Source: a virus. Taken from it: a DNA stretch of 64,000 nucleotides. The stretch is taken from the IMG/VR virus record IMGVR_UViG_3300034063_000636, positions 1 through 64,000 of that record. One strand, given 5' to 3'. The position numbers and the translations under genes were made by a program. The stretch's first letter is position 1, and every line of letters begins with the position of its first letter. Below, piece by piece: positions 43,609-53,939 of the stretch. Under the pieces are notes generated by a model. It saw only the letters and a program-made list of their open reading frames with translations, searched no databases and was not told the origin of the DNA.

Positions 43609-46568
43609 AATTAAGAAAGAATTTTATTGGACAAGACGGATTTCAATGGTGGATTGGCGTCGTTGAAGATCGCAATGATCCAGAAAAGATTGGAAGATGT
43701 CGTGTTCGCATCTTTGGAATACACACAGATGATACTGTTGCAATCCCAACAGAAGATTTACCATGGGCAATTCCAGTATATTCTGTCAATAACAACGAAT
43801 CATTCTCTGCACCAAAAGAAGGCGAGTATGTTGTTGGGTTTTTCCTTGATGGATCATTCGCTCAATCACCAGCCATTCTAGGAGTTCTTCCTGGAATTAA
43901 TAAACAAAATCCTCCAGATGGTCGCGGATTTGGTGACGTTAGAGATGCAAGTAAAATAAGAAACTCACCAAGAAAACCATCAGCCATTGATTATCCTGAG
44001 GCTAGAACTGGAACAGAAAATCCAGTGAGTGCGAATATTATTAATGATGGAATCGGATTATTGAAAATCATTGAGAATAGTATCAAATTGCATGTTCCAT
44101 TGTCTTTAAAAGCCAAACAGTCTCTTACAGAAAGTGATCAGAGTATGATCGGATATGATCATCAGTTTACACAACAAGAATTACGACAAGGTTATGTTTC
44201 AATCAGTTCTTTTGAGACAGTGCCAATTTATGGTATTAATGGAATTGACACTGTTATAACACCACAACAAGCAACAGCACTTCTTCGAATTGATATTAAC
44301 AACTCTATAAATCGCGCTCGAAGTTCAATTAGCGATGGTGTTTGGAACGGATTAAACGTTGCTCAAAAAGCAGGTTTGGCGTTTCATGCGTATCACATCG
44401 GTCTTAATGTGGATTTTGAGAGAATCGGTGTTCGTTCTGCAATCACTTCTGGCGACCTCGTTAGAGCAGCTCAGTTAATCAGTTCCGATAAACTCAAATC
44501 TTCAACTGGGAAATATCTGATCAGTGAAGATTCGCTGTCACATATTGCTGCTAATCTATTCAAATCAATTCCAAAGTCATCATTGGCTGAGCAAAGAAGA
44601 AATACTTTAACAAAAAGAAATCCAATCTCAGCTGCAGGGGCTGGACTTGGTGTTCAAATTCACGAATCAGATTTATCTGCAGATTCAGATGCAAAATCTC
44701 TAAAGTATCCGCTTCCAGAAGAGCAAGGCAAGCCTTCATTGAATGATTTTGCAACCTCATTAGAAAAGAGCGTTACACAAAAATTCCGAGAGCGATCTTC
44801 AATCATTGCAATTGGAGCAAATGATCAATCATGGTCAGAACCTGCCTCTCCATACATAGCTGAATATCCATATAACAAGGCTATGGAAACAGAATCTGGT
44901 CATGTGTTCGAACTTGATGATACTCCTGGAAGTGAGCGTGTTCATCTAGCGCATAGATCTGGAAGTTTTGTTGAATTTTATCCAAGTGGAACTAAAGTAG
45001 AAAAAGTCGTCAAGAGTAATTATAGAATTGTTCTCAACGATGATTATCTTTATGTTGCAGGAAAGGTTAATATTGTCTTAGAATCTAACGCTCATATTAA
45101 AGTCGTTGGTGATTGTTTCTTGCAAGTCGAGAATAATCTAGAGGCAAATGTGAGTGCAAATATGAATGTATCGGTTGGTGGCGCATTTAATATGCGAGCC
45201 AATACTCTGCACTTCGACATTGCAAATACATCGACAATCACTGCTAATAATCAATACATTTCAGTTGATGATAAACTTATTATAAATTCGAATACTTCTA
45301 ACATATCAACTGCGAATGATTTCACTCTTTACTCTAAATCAAATCAATACTTCAACGTTGCGAATACGATTCATTATAGATCTGGAAACGTGGCGATCCA
45401 ATCCTCTGGAAATATCTCAATCAACAGTGTAGGAAATGGATACTTCACTTCAAGTAATGTTCTTCACCTAAAAGGAAGTTCAACTCGAGTCACTGGATCC
45501 TCTGTTGAGATTAATGGATTGTTAAATGCTGGTGCGACCAATATGGAAGCGACAGGATATGATTCGAACGGGGATTCTCATGTTCTATCTGTAGCAGGCA
45601 GCGGAGGAATTGCTGCATTGATACCAGATCCTTCCTTAACTCGCATGCCTGCGATAGATGCAAATGGTATTGTTTACTTGTATCATGAAGATAAAACGAA
45701 CAAGGATAGAATGAGAAGAAATAGCAGTGAAGAGCAATTTGTTCTAATCGAAATCGCTGATCAGTTCCAAATTAATGTAAATCAAGTGCAAGAAGTTGTA
45801 AATGCGACATCTTATCTTGAGAAACCAATTAAATTAGGAACTCCAACTGATACACAAAAACATCTAGAACCAGATAGAATCTTTAGATTTAAAGACTCGA
45901 TAACAGAAGAAAACAATAAGTTATTAAGAGATTATCTTGCAAATCCTTATGCATATTCTTCACCATATTCAAACGTTAAGAGATTTATTGCACCACCATC
46001 AACTTCAGGCTCTGATGTGATCTTTAATGATGTTGTGGGAGAGAGTTTGATTGTGATTAATGATGGTGCGGATATATCTGCTTGGCTGAGAAAACAATTA
46101 GTTCTCGCAGCAAACGGTTATTGGAGAGAAACTGGTGTTGAAATTTCTGGTAGAATCGAACCGTCGAATCCAAATATCACTGATCTCTGGAGAAATCTCG
46201 GATTCTCTAGAGAATTTTGGAATTTGAGCGATCAATCGAGATGGGCAATCGCATTCGTCAACTTCGGATTGAAACAGAATGGCTATCGATATGTTCAGAC
46301 TCCAAATCCAAGAGATCTTGAAATTCGAATCGATGATTATCGTTTCACTCGTGTTAAGCCATCAGATGCTCAGCCTGGAGATGTTGTTTTGTGGAATAAT
46401 GACCATACCAACTTCGTTTATGAAAACATAAATGGATCTCTAACCTTTATCGGAGGATCTCAACCACCGTATAACGGTAATATCGGTGATGGTCGCATTG
46501 GTGACGTCTCTCTTGTCAGCAGCGGAGGTGCGCAAATTGTTGCAATTCTTCGTCCGTCTAAGACATAA
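43605..46568 (+). CDS. 5: gp5-like central spike with extra C-terminal domain
   Basis: A 987-residue spike. Domains in order: OB-fold (WWIGVVEDRNDPEKIGRCRV; residues 10-100); lysozyme-like central domain (about 140-310; IINDGIGLLKIIENSI, YDHQFTQQELRQGY); a beta-helix needle (about 430-640; HRSGSFVEFYPSGTKVEKVV and repeated valine/asparagine strands); then a long C-terminal extension ending in an NlpC/CHAP-like domain (RWAIAFVNFGLKQNGY, DAQPGDVVLWNNDH). In that last domain the catalytic cysteine position (WC in active enzymes) is WA, so it may bind rather than cut. T4 gp5 has 575 residues and no such extension. Confidence 0.82.
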   Translation: MKLRKNFIGQDGFQWWIGVVEDRNDPEKIGRCRVRIFGIHTDDTVAIPTEDLPWAIPVYSVNNNESFSAPKEGEYVVGFFLDGSFAQSPAILGVLPGINKQNPPDGRGFGDVRDASKIRNSPRKPSAIDYPEARTGTENPVSANIINDGIGLLKIIENSIKLHVPLSLKAKQSLTESDQSMIGYDHQFTQQELRQGYVSISSFETVPIYGINGIDTVITPQQATALLRIDINNSINRARSSISDGVWNGLNVAQKAGLAFHAYHIGLNVDFERIGVRSAITSGDLVRAAQLISSDKLKSSTGKYLISEDSLSHIAANLFKSIPKSSLAEQRRNTLTKRNPISAAGAGLGVQIHESDLSADSDAKSLKYPLPEEQGKPSLNDFATSLEKSVTQKFRERSSIIAIGANDQSWSEPASPYIAEYPYNKAMETESGHVFELDDTPGSERVHLAHRSGSFVEFYPSGTKVEKVVKSNYRIVLNDDYLYVAGKVNIVLESNAHIKVVGDCFLQVENNLEANVSANMNVSVGGAFNMRANTLHFDIANTSTITANNQYISVDDKLIINSNTSNISTANDFTLYSKSNQYFNVANTIHYRSGNVAIQSSGNISINSVGNGYFTSSNVLHLKGSSTRVTGSSVEINGLLNAGATNMEATGYDSNGDSHVLSVAGSGGIAALIPDPSLTRMPAIDANGIVYLYHEDKTNKDRMRRNSSEEQFVLIEIADQFQINVNQVQEVVNATSYLEKPIKLGTPTDTQKHLEPDRIFRFKDSITEENNKLLRDYLANPYAYSSPYSNVKRFIAPPSTSGSDVIFNDVVGESLIVINDGADISAWLRKQLVLAANGYWRETGVEISGRIEPSNPNITDLWRNLGFSREFWNLSDQSRWAIAFVNFGLKQNGYRYVQTPNPRDLEIRIDDYRFTRVKPSDAQPGDVVLWNNDHTNFVYENINGSLTFIGGSQPPYNGNIGDGRIGDVSLVSSGGAQIVAILRPSKT

Positions 46569-46591
46569 ATAATCATTTAGAGGACTCATAA

Positions 46592-46984
46592 ATGGCAAGA
46601 GCTGTTCGCGTTTATTCTGATCTGGATCTAAAGTTCACAAAACATCCTGTGACTGGAGATGTTGCACTCAAATTAAACGAAAACGCCATTATTGCATCGG
46701 TTAAAAACATTGTATTGACGAATAAAGGAGAACGTCGGTTTACTCCTTTATTTGGTTCCGATGTGTTTTCGCAGTTATTCGAACCTCTCGATGACATGAC
46801 TGCTATGAACATTAGAGAAGAAATCCTCACAAGTATTACAAATTTTGAGCCAAGAGTAAAAGTAGATTATGTAAGTGTATCGCCTAATTTTGATGCAGAT
46901 GGATTCGATGTTACGATTCGATTCTACTTACTAAACTCTATAAGACCAGTCACAACGGCTATATTTTTGCAAAGGTTAAGATAA
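46592..46984 (+). CDS. 25: Baseplate wedge gp25
   Basis: 130 residues (T4: 132). TKHPVTGDVALKLNENAIIA, SVKNIVLTNKGERRFTPLFG and the EPLDD...IREEILTSI helix are the gp25 pattern; this lysozyme-fold wedge protein anchors the sheath to the baseplate. GAGGACTC precedes the start. Confidence 0.93.
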   Translation: MARAVRVYSDLDLKFTKHPVTGDVALKLNENAIIASVKNIVLTNKGERRFTPLFGSDVFSQLFEPLDDMTAMNIREEILTSITNFEPRVKVDYVSVSPNFDADGFDVTIRFYLLNSIRPVTTAIFLQRLR

Positions 46985-46985
46985 C

Positions 46986-49061
46986 ATGGCAAATGTCGAA
47001 AGTAAACTCGTTATTTCAGAACCAGATTTCTTTACAATAAAGGCGAGTCTCAAGAACTTTTTGAAGTCTCAGAGTACGTTTGCAGATTACGACTTTGAGG
47101 GATCAACTTTATCTCAATTGATCGATCTATTGTCATATAATACTCATTACCTATCATTCTATATGAATATGATTGCAAATGAGTCGTTTTTAGATACCGC
47201 CGCACTGAGAGACTCTGTTGTTTCTCATGCGAAGATGTTAGGATACACTCCTTCTTCCATTCGCAGTGCTCAAGCAAAAATCGATTTAAGTTTCACATTG
47301 GCAAATAATCCTGGAGTTGGATCCATCACTTCGCTAACTCTTCCGAAGTTCACACGATTTGCATCATCAGCAATTGATGGCGTCAATTATATCTTCACAA
47401 ATTTAGATGAAGTCACTGTAACTAAATCAAATAATGCATTTACCTTTGCAGATCTAGAGATTTATGAAGGCAATCCTGTTTCTCAGGTTTTTGTATACAA
47501 TGAGCTGATCAATCCTCTTCAAGAATTTAAACTTCTAGATCAAAACATTGACACGTCAACTCTTGAAGTGATTGTGCAAAATTCAAGTTTAGATTTAACA
47601 CAAGAAACATATACTCTTGCAACAGATTCAACAATCTTATCTCAAACAAGTAAAGTTTATTTCCTAGACGAAATCACTAATGGAAATTATAAGATTTATT
47701 TTGGAGATGATATTCTTGGAAAGAAACTTTCTGATGGAAATATCGTTATTGTTTCTTATGTCGTAAGTAAAGGCGCAGAAGCAAATAAAGCAAAAGGATT
47801 TAGATTGATGGATTCTGTTGGTGGCTTAACTGAAGGCACCATCGTCGTTGATCAAATTGCTTTGGGCGGTGCCGCTGCAGAGTCAATCGAGAAGATTAAA
47901 AATATCGCACCAAAATCATATGCCTCAAATGGCAGAGCGATAACTAAGAACGATTATATTGCATTGATTCAACAAAGATACCCTGCATTCGAATCAGTAA
48001 ACGTTTGGGGTGGTGAAGAAAATATTCCTCCAGTTTATGGTAAAGTGTTTGTTTCAGCTAAACCTGCAGCTGGATACGAAATTTCTAGAACAGAAAAAGA
48101 CTATATCATTAATACAGTTATTGATCCAATTAGTATTTTGACAGTGACGCCTGAGTTCGTTGATCCAGATTATAACTTCTTAAATTTAAATGTAAAAGTT
48201 ACATATGATCCGACTGCAACGACTTTAACTCCAGGCGAACTCTCAACTCTTGTTCGTGATAAAATTAATGGATATGCAAATACCTACTTGGATCAATTCA
48301 ATTCATACTTTAAGATCTCAAGATTAATGCATGAAATTGACATGGCACATCCATCAATTGTAAGTAATGATGTTGACGTTAAGATCGAAAAACGACTAAC
48401 ACCAATACTTGGTACATCTAGAAGTTACGTCATCAAATACTACACTGAATTAAAACGTTCAACAGGTGCTGATAGAATCAGTTCAAGCCCTGCATATACT
48501 GCATATGACAACGAAGGCATCTTGCGCGAATTCTACTTTGAAGAAGTTCCATTGTCTTCTACTGGTGTCTCTTCAGTTCAAGTTGTTCTTGGTGGTTCTG
48601 GATTAACAACCACGCCAAGACTTGACGTTATTGGTGATGGTATCGGTGCTGAACTTGAGGCTATTGTAACAAACGGAAAGATTACAGCAGTCAATGTTAA
48701 AAAGCCTGGTGCGGATTATACGACTGCAGCAATTAGAGCATATGATCAAGATAATAATTTATTGACAAATATTATCTTAAAACCAATCGTGGAAAACACG
48801 ACTGGCAGATTAAGATCTTACTATTTCGATAATAATAACATCAAAGTGATTTATTCTGATTCTGCAGGTGTGATCGACTATATTACTGGAACAATTACTC
48901 TTACGCAATTTAGCCCAATCGATGTTAGAGATAATTTTAAAATCTTGAAGTTCTATGCAACCCCAAAGAACACTCTGTTTAATTCTGCTCGAAATACAAT
49001 CATTACACTAGACATTGACAATCAATCTCAAGTTTCAATTGATATTGTTAAAGTAACCTAA
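46986..49061 (+). CDS. 6: Baseplate wedge gp6
   Basis: A 691-residue protein (T4: 660). The N-terminus LKNFLKSQSTFADYDFEGST then LSQLIDLLSYNTHYLSFYMN is diagnostic of gp6, which dimerises into the wedge ring. Central SNGRAITKNDYIALIQQRYP matches the J-like core. It begins two bases after gp25. Confidence 0.93.
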   Translation: MANVESKLVISEPDFFTIKASLKNFLKSQSTFADYDFEGSTLSQLIDLLSYNTHYLSFYMNMIANESFLDTAALRDSVVSHAKMLGYTPSSIRSAQAKIDLSFTLANNPGVGSITSLTLPKFTRFASSAIDGVNYIFTNLDEVTVTKSNNAFTFADLEIYEGNPVSQVFVYNELINPLQEFKLLDQNIDTSTLEVIVQNSSLDLTQETYTLATDSTILSQTSKVYFLDEITNGNYKIYFGDDILGKKLSDGNIVIVSYVVSKGAEANKAKGFRLMDSVGGLTEGTIVVDQIALGGAAAESIEKIKNIAPKSYASNGRAITKNDYIALIQQRYPAFESVNVWGGEENIPPVYGKVFVSAKPAAGYEISRTEKDYIINTVIDPISILTVTPEFVDPDYNFLNLNVKVTYDPTATTLTPGELSTLVRDKINGYANTYLDQFNSYFKISRLMHEIDMAHPSIVSNDVDVKIEKRLTPILGTSRSYVIKYYTELKRSTGADRISSSPAYTAYDNEGILREFYFEEVPLSSTGVSSVQVVLGGSGLTTTPRLDVIGDGIGAELEAIVTNGKITAVNVKKPGADYTTAAIRAYDQDNNLLTNIILKPIVENTTGRLRSYYFDNNNIKVIYSDSAGVIDYITGTITLTQFSPIDVRDNFKILKFYATPKNTLFNSARNTIITLDIDNQSQVSIDIVKVT

Positions 49062-49062
49062 T

Positions 49063-52000
49063 ATGTCGACATTGAATAAAGTATCAACGTTAATTGAGTC
49101 TCAACTTCCTGAGTTTATTCGCTCAGAGTTTCCCACATTTGTTGAGTTTCTACAAAAATATTATGAGTTCTTAGAGCAACCTGGAAATCCTACTTATGAA
49201 ATTAAGTTATTCCAACAAAATCATGATGTTGATTTAACTCGTGAGAGTTTGCTTTCTTATTTCAGAACAAAAGTTCTTCCTTCATTTCCAGAAGAATCTC
49301 AATTAAGCACAGAAAGAATTATTAAAAGTGCAAGAGATTTCTATGCTAAAAAAGGAACTCCTGACTCTTTTAAGTTTCTATTCCATGTTTTATATGATAA
49401 AGATCTAGAAATCTTTTTCCCAAAACTTCAGATTTTTAGAGCATCTGACGGTAAGTGGGTATTACCTCAAGCATTCCGACTAACAATATCTCCTGGCAAC
49501 CAATCAGTTGATTTGAATGCATTGAAAAATAGAAAAGGTATTGGCACAATATCTCGCGCAACTTGCATCATTGAAAGAGTTTATAGATCATATGATGCTG
49601 GCACAAATACTGAAATTTATGAGGCTTATGTTTCTGGCGTTACAAGACCATTCGTAAACGGTGAGACATTAGATATTGAATATGTTGATACTAATGGAAC
49701 AAAATTAGTTTTCACTGAAACGATTATCGGCAGTTTGTCAAATGTTCGTATTAATCCTCGAAAGAGAGGCAGAAGATATGTTACTGGCGATCCTGTCGTA
49801 ATTTACGGTGGATTGGATCCTGGTCTCACATCAAGACAAAAAGCAGTTGCATATGTTAATAACGTAACGAGCGCAAGTATTGACTCAACAACCATTGTTC
49901 GAAGAGGTTATGGTTTTAGAATCGCTCCGAATAGTTACGTTGATATTATCACTAAAAATACATCGTCTGGCGTTTATGATGGTACAGGAAACGGTTCTGG
50001 TGGTAACATTGTTGTCAGCGTCATTGACACAACATCGCCAAATGCTAACATACAACTCAGCTGGGGATTAGATGCTATTCTTCTTTCTGCTAACTTGACA
50101 TTGAACGTTGCATACGATTTACCAAACACAAATCCAGATACAACGTTCTTGGTCACGCCAGCTGGAACAACGCAAACAACTGTCAACATTGCGAATGCTC
50201 CAACAGTAAGTTCCACAAACGACTATTATAATAGTACGATACTTCGAATTCTTTCTGGAACAGCATCAAATGGATTTGGAGCAAATATCAATACTGTTGT
50301 AATCTCAGACTACTATGGTTCAAACACCATGGCTATTCTGAATGCAAACACTCCAATCGAAGGCACTGTGAATATTTCTGGTGTTGAGGTTGTTGGCAAT
50401 ACAACATATCCAAATCTCACCAATTTTATTGGTGGCACACCAGGATTTTATAATTACCTGTACTCTGGAAAGACCATTGAAATTAACGGTGAAGAAAGAG
50501 TGATTGATGTTGTCACAAATGCGAATCACTTAACAGTGACTTCTGCTTTCTCGGGTAGCGCAACGAATAAGAAATTGAATGCAAATTCAATTCTCACAAC
50601 CACACCAGATGTAACAAGTCTAGTTCAAATCAATTCTCTTGGCGATACGAAACTATACAATTCACTTGCGTTTGAAACATTTAATGTCAATCCAATATTG
50701 ACTACAGCAATTATTTCTGGTGGTGCAGATTTCGATAGCGAACCACCAGCGTCATTAAATGTAGTTGCAACGTATGAAACAGACTATTCATCTGATGGAT
50801 TTATTACGATTAATCCAGGAAGTTTCAGCACGTACAATCCAGTAAATGCTTCAATCAAATTAAGTGGTTCTGGATTCTCAACAACTGATGACTGGTATAA
50901 CGGAAGAAGATTGCTTCTTGAAAGTCAATATAGAACCATCATTGATTATGATGGTGCTTCGAAAACTGCTTTCTTAGATAGACAGTTTGAGACGAATATT
51001 AATCAGATAAACATCTTGACAAAAACCATTAGAATGGATAATCGTCCAATCATTCTCGGGATGGGAATTCTTGCCAACGTTGAGGTCATCAATGGTGGAA
51101 CTGGTTATGCAGTCAACGATGTATTAAATTTCACTGGAACTGGAGTTGGTGCTGCTGGTCGCGTTTCTGCAGTGAGTGGTGGATTCATCACGGCTATTGA
51201 ATTGACAAATCGCGGTGAGGGATATCCTATTGCTCCTAATGTTACAGTAAATGGATCTGGAACTGGTGCAATTTTAAAAGCATATTTGTTAGGTGATGGT
51301 GAAGACATCACTCCAACTGCGACGACTCTCGGAGAAATTATCGACTTTAAACTTACAAGTCGCGGCGCAGGATATATCTCAACACCAAACGTTTCCCTTA
51401 AGATTTACGATCTCTATCTTGATCCATCAAGCAACACAACGAATGTTGCCGAGATTCTCGAAAATGATGTTGTGTATCAAGGAACGCCAAGCGCCAAGAC
51501 ATTCACGGGAATTGTTGACGGGCAATGGGGATCAAATAATTTCCTTCGCGTTTATAACTACTCTGGCGCACCAGCAAATGGACAGTTGGTTGTAACAAGA
51601 GCAAATATCACTGGAAACCTTGTGAATGTTCACAATACTGGAATTAATGTTACGGCTACCGTGTTTAATGGAGTAAGTTATCCAAAAACATACGGAAATG
51701 CGAAAGCGAAAGCGAATGCAGAATTCTTGCAAGGACTGATCCGATACAACGGATATTATCTAAACAGTGACGGATTTATCAGTTCTGATAAGAGACTTCA
51801 GGATAAAGAAAGGTATCACAACTTCTCATATGAACTTGTTTCTGAAGAAAGTTTTGACACATACAAGAAAACCATTCTAGATGTGGCTCACCCTGCAGGA
51901 ACTAGACTGCTTCCAACGCACGTCATCCCAGAAGATTATAATCTAGAATTTGAATCAGATATTAGTGCTCATGAAGTTGTACTAACAACGAACAATTTAA

Positions 52001-52506
52001 TCGATAATTGCTCTGTTGCATTTGAATCGAATAACGTGATCAGTGGAGACGGAACGTTTGACACTGTTGCAAATGTGAATGATATCATTGTCATTAATTC
52101 TGCAAACACCTTCCGCGCATTCTCCAAGATTATTACTGGAATCTCTAATAATTACTCACTAAATATTGAAAGTCCTTGCATTCTTGTGGGAGAAGGTAAG
52201 GCGAAAATCAACAGCGGAAATGCAGTTGTTCAAATTGCTGGAAATACGAATCCGATCGCTCGATTTATATCGACTGGCGATCGAATTATGATCAGTGTTG
52301 ATGGAAACTTACTCACGAAAACAATTAATAGCATTTCTGGTAATGCGATCACATTGAATAGCAATACTGGAATCACTAATACAACAAACCTTACGATCGA
52401 CACATCAAATCCAAGAAACTATGGAAATCCAAATGTGCCAGCCATTGTATACTATGTTGTTCCGTCATTCAGTAATGTCGCATATGAGATCGTAAGGACG
52501 ACATGA
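49063..52506 (+). CDS. 7: Baseplate wedge gp7
   Basis: A 1147-residue protein (T4: 1032). The N-terminal P2-gpI-like helix bundle (LPEFIRSEFPTFVEFLQKYY, SARDFYAKKGTPDSFKFLFH) starts the wedge. Long beta-rich repeats follow (GGTGYAVNDVLNFTGTGVGA). It lies between gp6 and gp8 in T4 order. Confidence 0.85.
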   Translation: MSTLNKVSTLIESQLPEFIRSEFPTFVEFLQKYYEFLEQPGNPTYEIKLFQQNHDVDLTRESLLSYFRTKVLPSFPEESQLSTERIIKSARDFYAKKGTPDSFKFLFHVLYDKDLEIFFPKLQIFRASDGKWVLPQAFRLTISPGNQSVDLNALKNRKGIGTISRATCIIERVYRSYDAGTNTEIYEAYVSGVTRPFVNGETLDIEYVDTNGTKLVFTETIIGSLSNVRINPRKRGRRYVTGDPVVIYGGLDPGLTSRQKAVAYVNNVTSASIDSTTIVRRGYGFRIAPNSYVDIITKNTSSGVYDGTGNGSGGNIVVSVIDTTSPNANIQLSWGLDAILLSANLTLNVAYDLPNTNPDTTFLVTPAGTTQTTVNIANAPTVSSTNDYYNSTILRILSGTASNGFGANINTVVISDYYGSNTMAILNANTPIEGTVNISGVEVVGNTTYPNLTNFIGGTPGFYNYLYSGKTIEINGEERVIDVVTNANHLTVTSAFSGSATNKKLNANSILTTTPDVTSLVQINSLGDTKLYNSLAFETFNVNPILTTAIISGGADFDSEPPASLNVVATYETDYSSDGFITINPGSFSTYNPVNASIKLSGSGFSTTDDWYNGRRLLLESQYRTIIDYDGASKTAFLDRQFETNINQINILTKTIRMDNRPIILGMGILANVEVINGGTGYAVNDVLNFTGTGVGAAGRVSAVSGGFITAIELTNRGEGYPIAPNVTVNGSGTGAILKAYLLGDGEDITPTATTLGEIIDFKLTSRGAGYISTPNVSLKIYDLYLDPSSNTTNVAEILENDVVYQGTPSAKTFTGIVDGQWGSNNFLRVYNYSGAPANGQLVVTRANITGNLVNVHNTGINVTATVFNGVSYPKTYGNAKAKANAEFLQGLIRYNGYYLNSDGFISSDKRLQDKERYHNFSYELVSEESFDTYKKTILDVAHPAGTRLLPTHVIPEDYNLEFESDISAHEVVLTTNNLIDNCSVAFESNNVISGDGTFDTVANVNDIIVINSANTFRAFSKIITGISNNYSLNIESPCILVGEGKAKINSGNAVVQIAGNTNPIARFISTGDRIMISVDGNLLTKTINSISGNAITLNSNTGITNTTNLTIDTSNPRNYGNPNVPAIVYYVVPSFSNVAYEIVRTT

Positions 52507-52515
52507 GGACCTAAT

Positions 52516-53928
52516 ATGTCATCACTATTCACTCGAAACTTTGGAACGTTTGCAGCAACTTGCTTTGAGAATTTTATTGCAAGTAACTATGCTTATTTGT
52601 ACATAACAATTGGTCGTCCACAAGAATGGGCGAACACTTCAAACTCATCTATTCTAGATGACATCACTGTTCCAAGTCCAGTTGAATCGTCAAATGCGTT
52701 CTACAATCTCTGGAACGATATGATCGGTATGAAGAGAATCACTTCAGCCGATATGAATCTAGTTGTTCCTCGTGTTGACTGGTCTAACGGAACAACATAC
52801 GTTGAGTACACACAAGATCTAAATCTATTCGCAAAAGCCAACACAGCAAACATCGCATATGATAATAAGTTCTATGCAAGAAATACGAAAGATCAGGTGT
52901 TCAAGTGTTTGTTTAATAACGGAAACATTGCCTCCACGATTATGCCAGACATTGATCTTGGTGGCCAGCTCCCTGAGAACCCATATATTGAAACTTCCGA
53001 TGGATATAAGTGGAAATATATGTACACGATTCCATATGGATTGAAGAAGAAGTTTTTTACGAACGATTATATGCCAATCTATGTTGAGAGTAACGTGGCT
53101 GGAAGTGCTGATAACGGTCGACTTGATATTCTTAAGATTATTACAAGTGGCGCTGGATTTAACGCAAATAATAACAACAACTTCCTAAACATCGTAACTG
53201 TAAATGGCGACGGAACAGACGCCAATATTCGTGTAAATGTCTTTTCAACCGCTGCAAACGGTGGAAATATCACAGGATATACCGTCATCTCTGGTGGTAA
53301 CAACTACACCAGAGCATCTATTTCTCTTATCGACCCAAACAAGACTCCTGGAACTGCAAACGCGAATCTAATCGCAATTATCGGTCCTCCAGGTGGACAT
53401 GGATCTAACGTCGCAAGCGAACTCGGAGCTTCTGCTCTCATGATCAGCGCAACAATTGAGGGAAATGAGAACGAAACTCTTCCTGCAGTTTCAGGTGGTC
53501 AGAATAGATATAGACAAATCTCTGTTCTGAAGAATCCTCAACTCACCTCAAATACTGTAGCGACAGGAACGGTTTATAGAACGACAACTAAATATTTCTT
53601 AGCAAGTCAGGTCGGAAGTTTCCAAAATAGAGAGATTGTTTACTCTGGGTCTACTTTGGCAAATGCGAATCTAACTGCTGTCGTTGATCATTTTGACGGT
53701 GCTAACTCTGCAATATTTGTGAATAATATCGTAAACACTGCAAATATCAATGTGAGCAACTCGTTCTCAATTACTGGAGCAAATTCTGGAGCAACAGCAA
53801 CTGTGACTGCACTAGAAGGAACTACGGTTAAATTGTATTCTGGACAATTGCTCTACGTTCAGAATAGTGCATATATTACTCGAGATCCAACAGAACACCA
53901 GCAATTTAAAATTGTATTAAGGTTTTAG
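52516..53928 (+). CDS. 8: Baseplate wedge gp8
   Basis: 470 residues (T4: 334). FENFIASNYAYLYITIGRPQ, WNDMIGMKRITSADMNLVVP and YIETSDGYKWKYMYTIPYGL are typical gp8 segments; the C-terminal part is extended with beta repeats. Follows gp7 by nine bases. Confidence 0.88.
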   Translation: MSSLFTRNFGTFAATCFENFIASNYAYLYITIGRPQEWANTSNSSILDDITVPSPVESSNAFYNLWNDMIGMKRITSADMNLVVPRVDWSNGTTYVEYTQDLNLFAKANTANIAYDNKFYARNTKDQVFKCLFNNGNIASTIMPDIDLGGQLPENPYIETSDGYKWKYMYTIPYGLKKKFFTNDYMPIYVESNVAGSADNGRLDILKIITSGAGFNANNNNNFLNIVTVNGDGTDANIRVNVFSTAANGGNITGYTVISGGNNYTRASISLIDPNKTPGTANANLIAIIGPPGGHGSNVASELGASALMISATIEGNENETLPAVSGGQNRYRQISVLKNPQLTSNTVATGTVYRTTTKYFLASQVGSFQNREIVYSGSTLANANLTAVVDHFDGANSAIFVNNIVNTANINVSNSFSITGANSGATATVTALEGTTVKLYSGQLLYVQNSAYITRDPTEHQQFKIVLRF

Positions 53929-53939
53929 GAATATAACTC

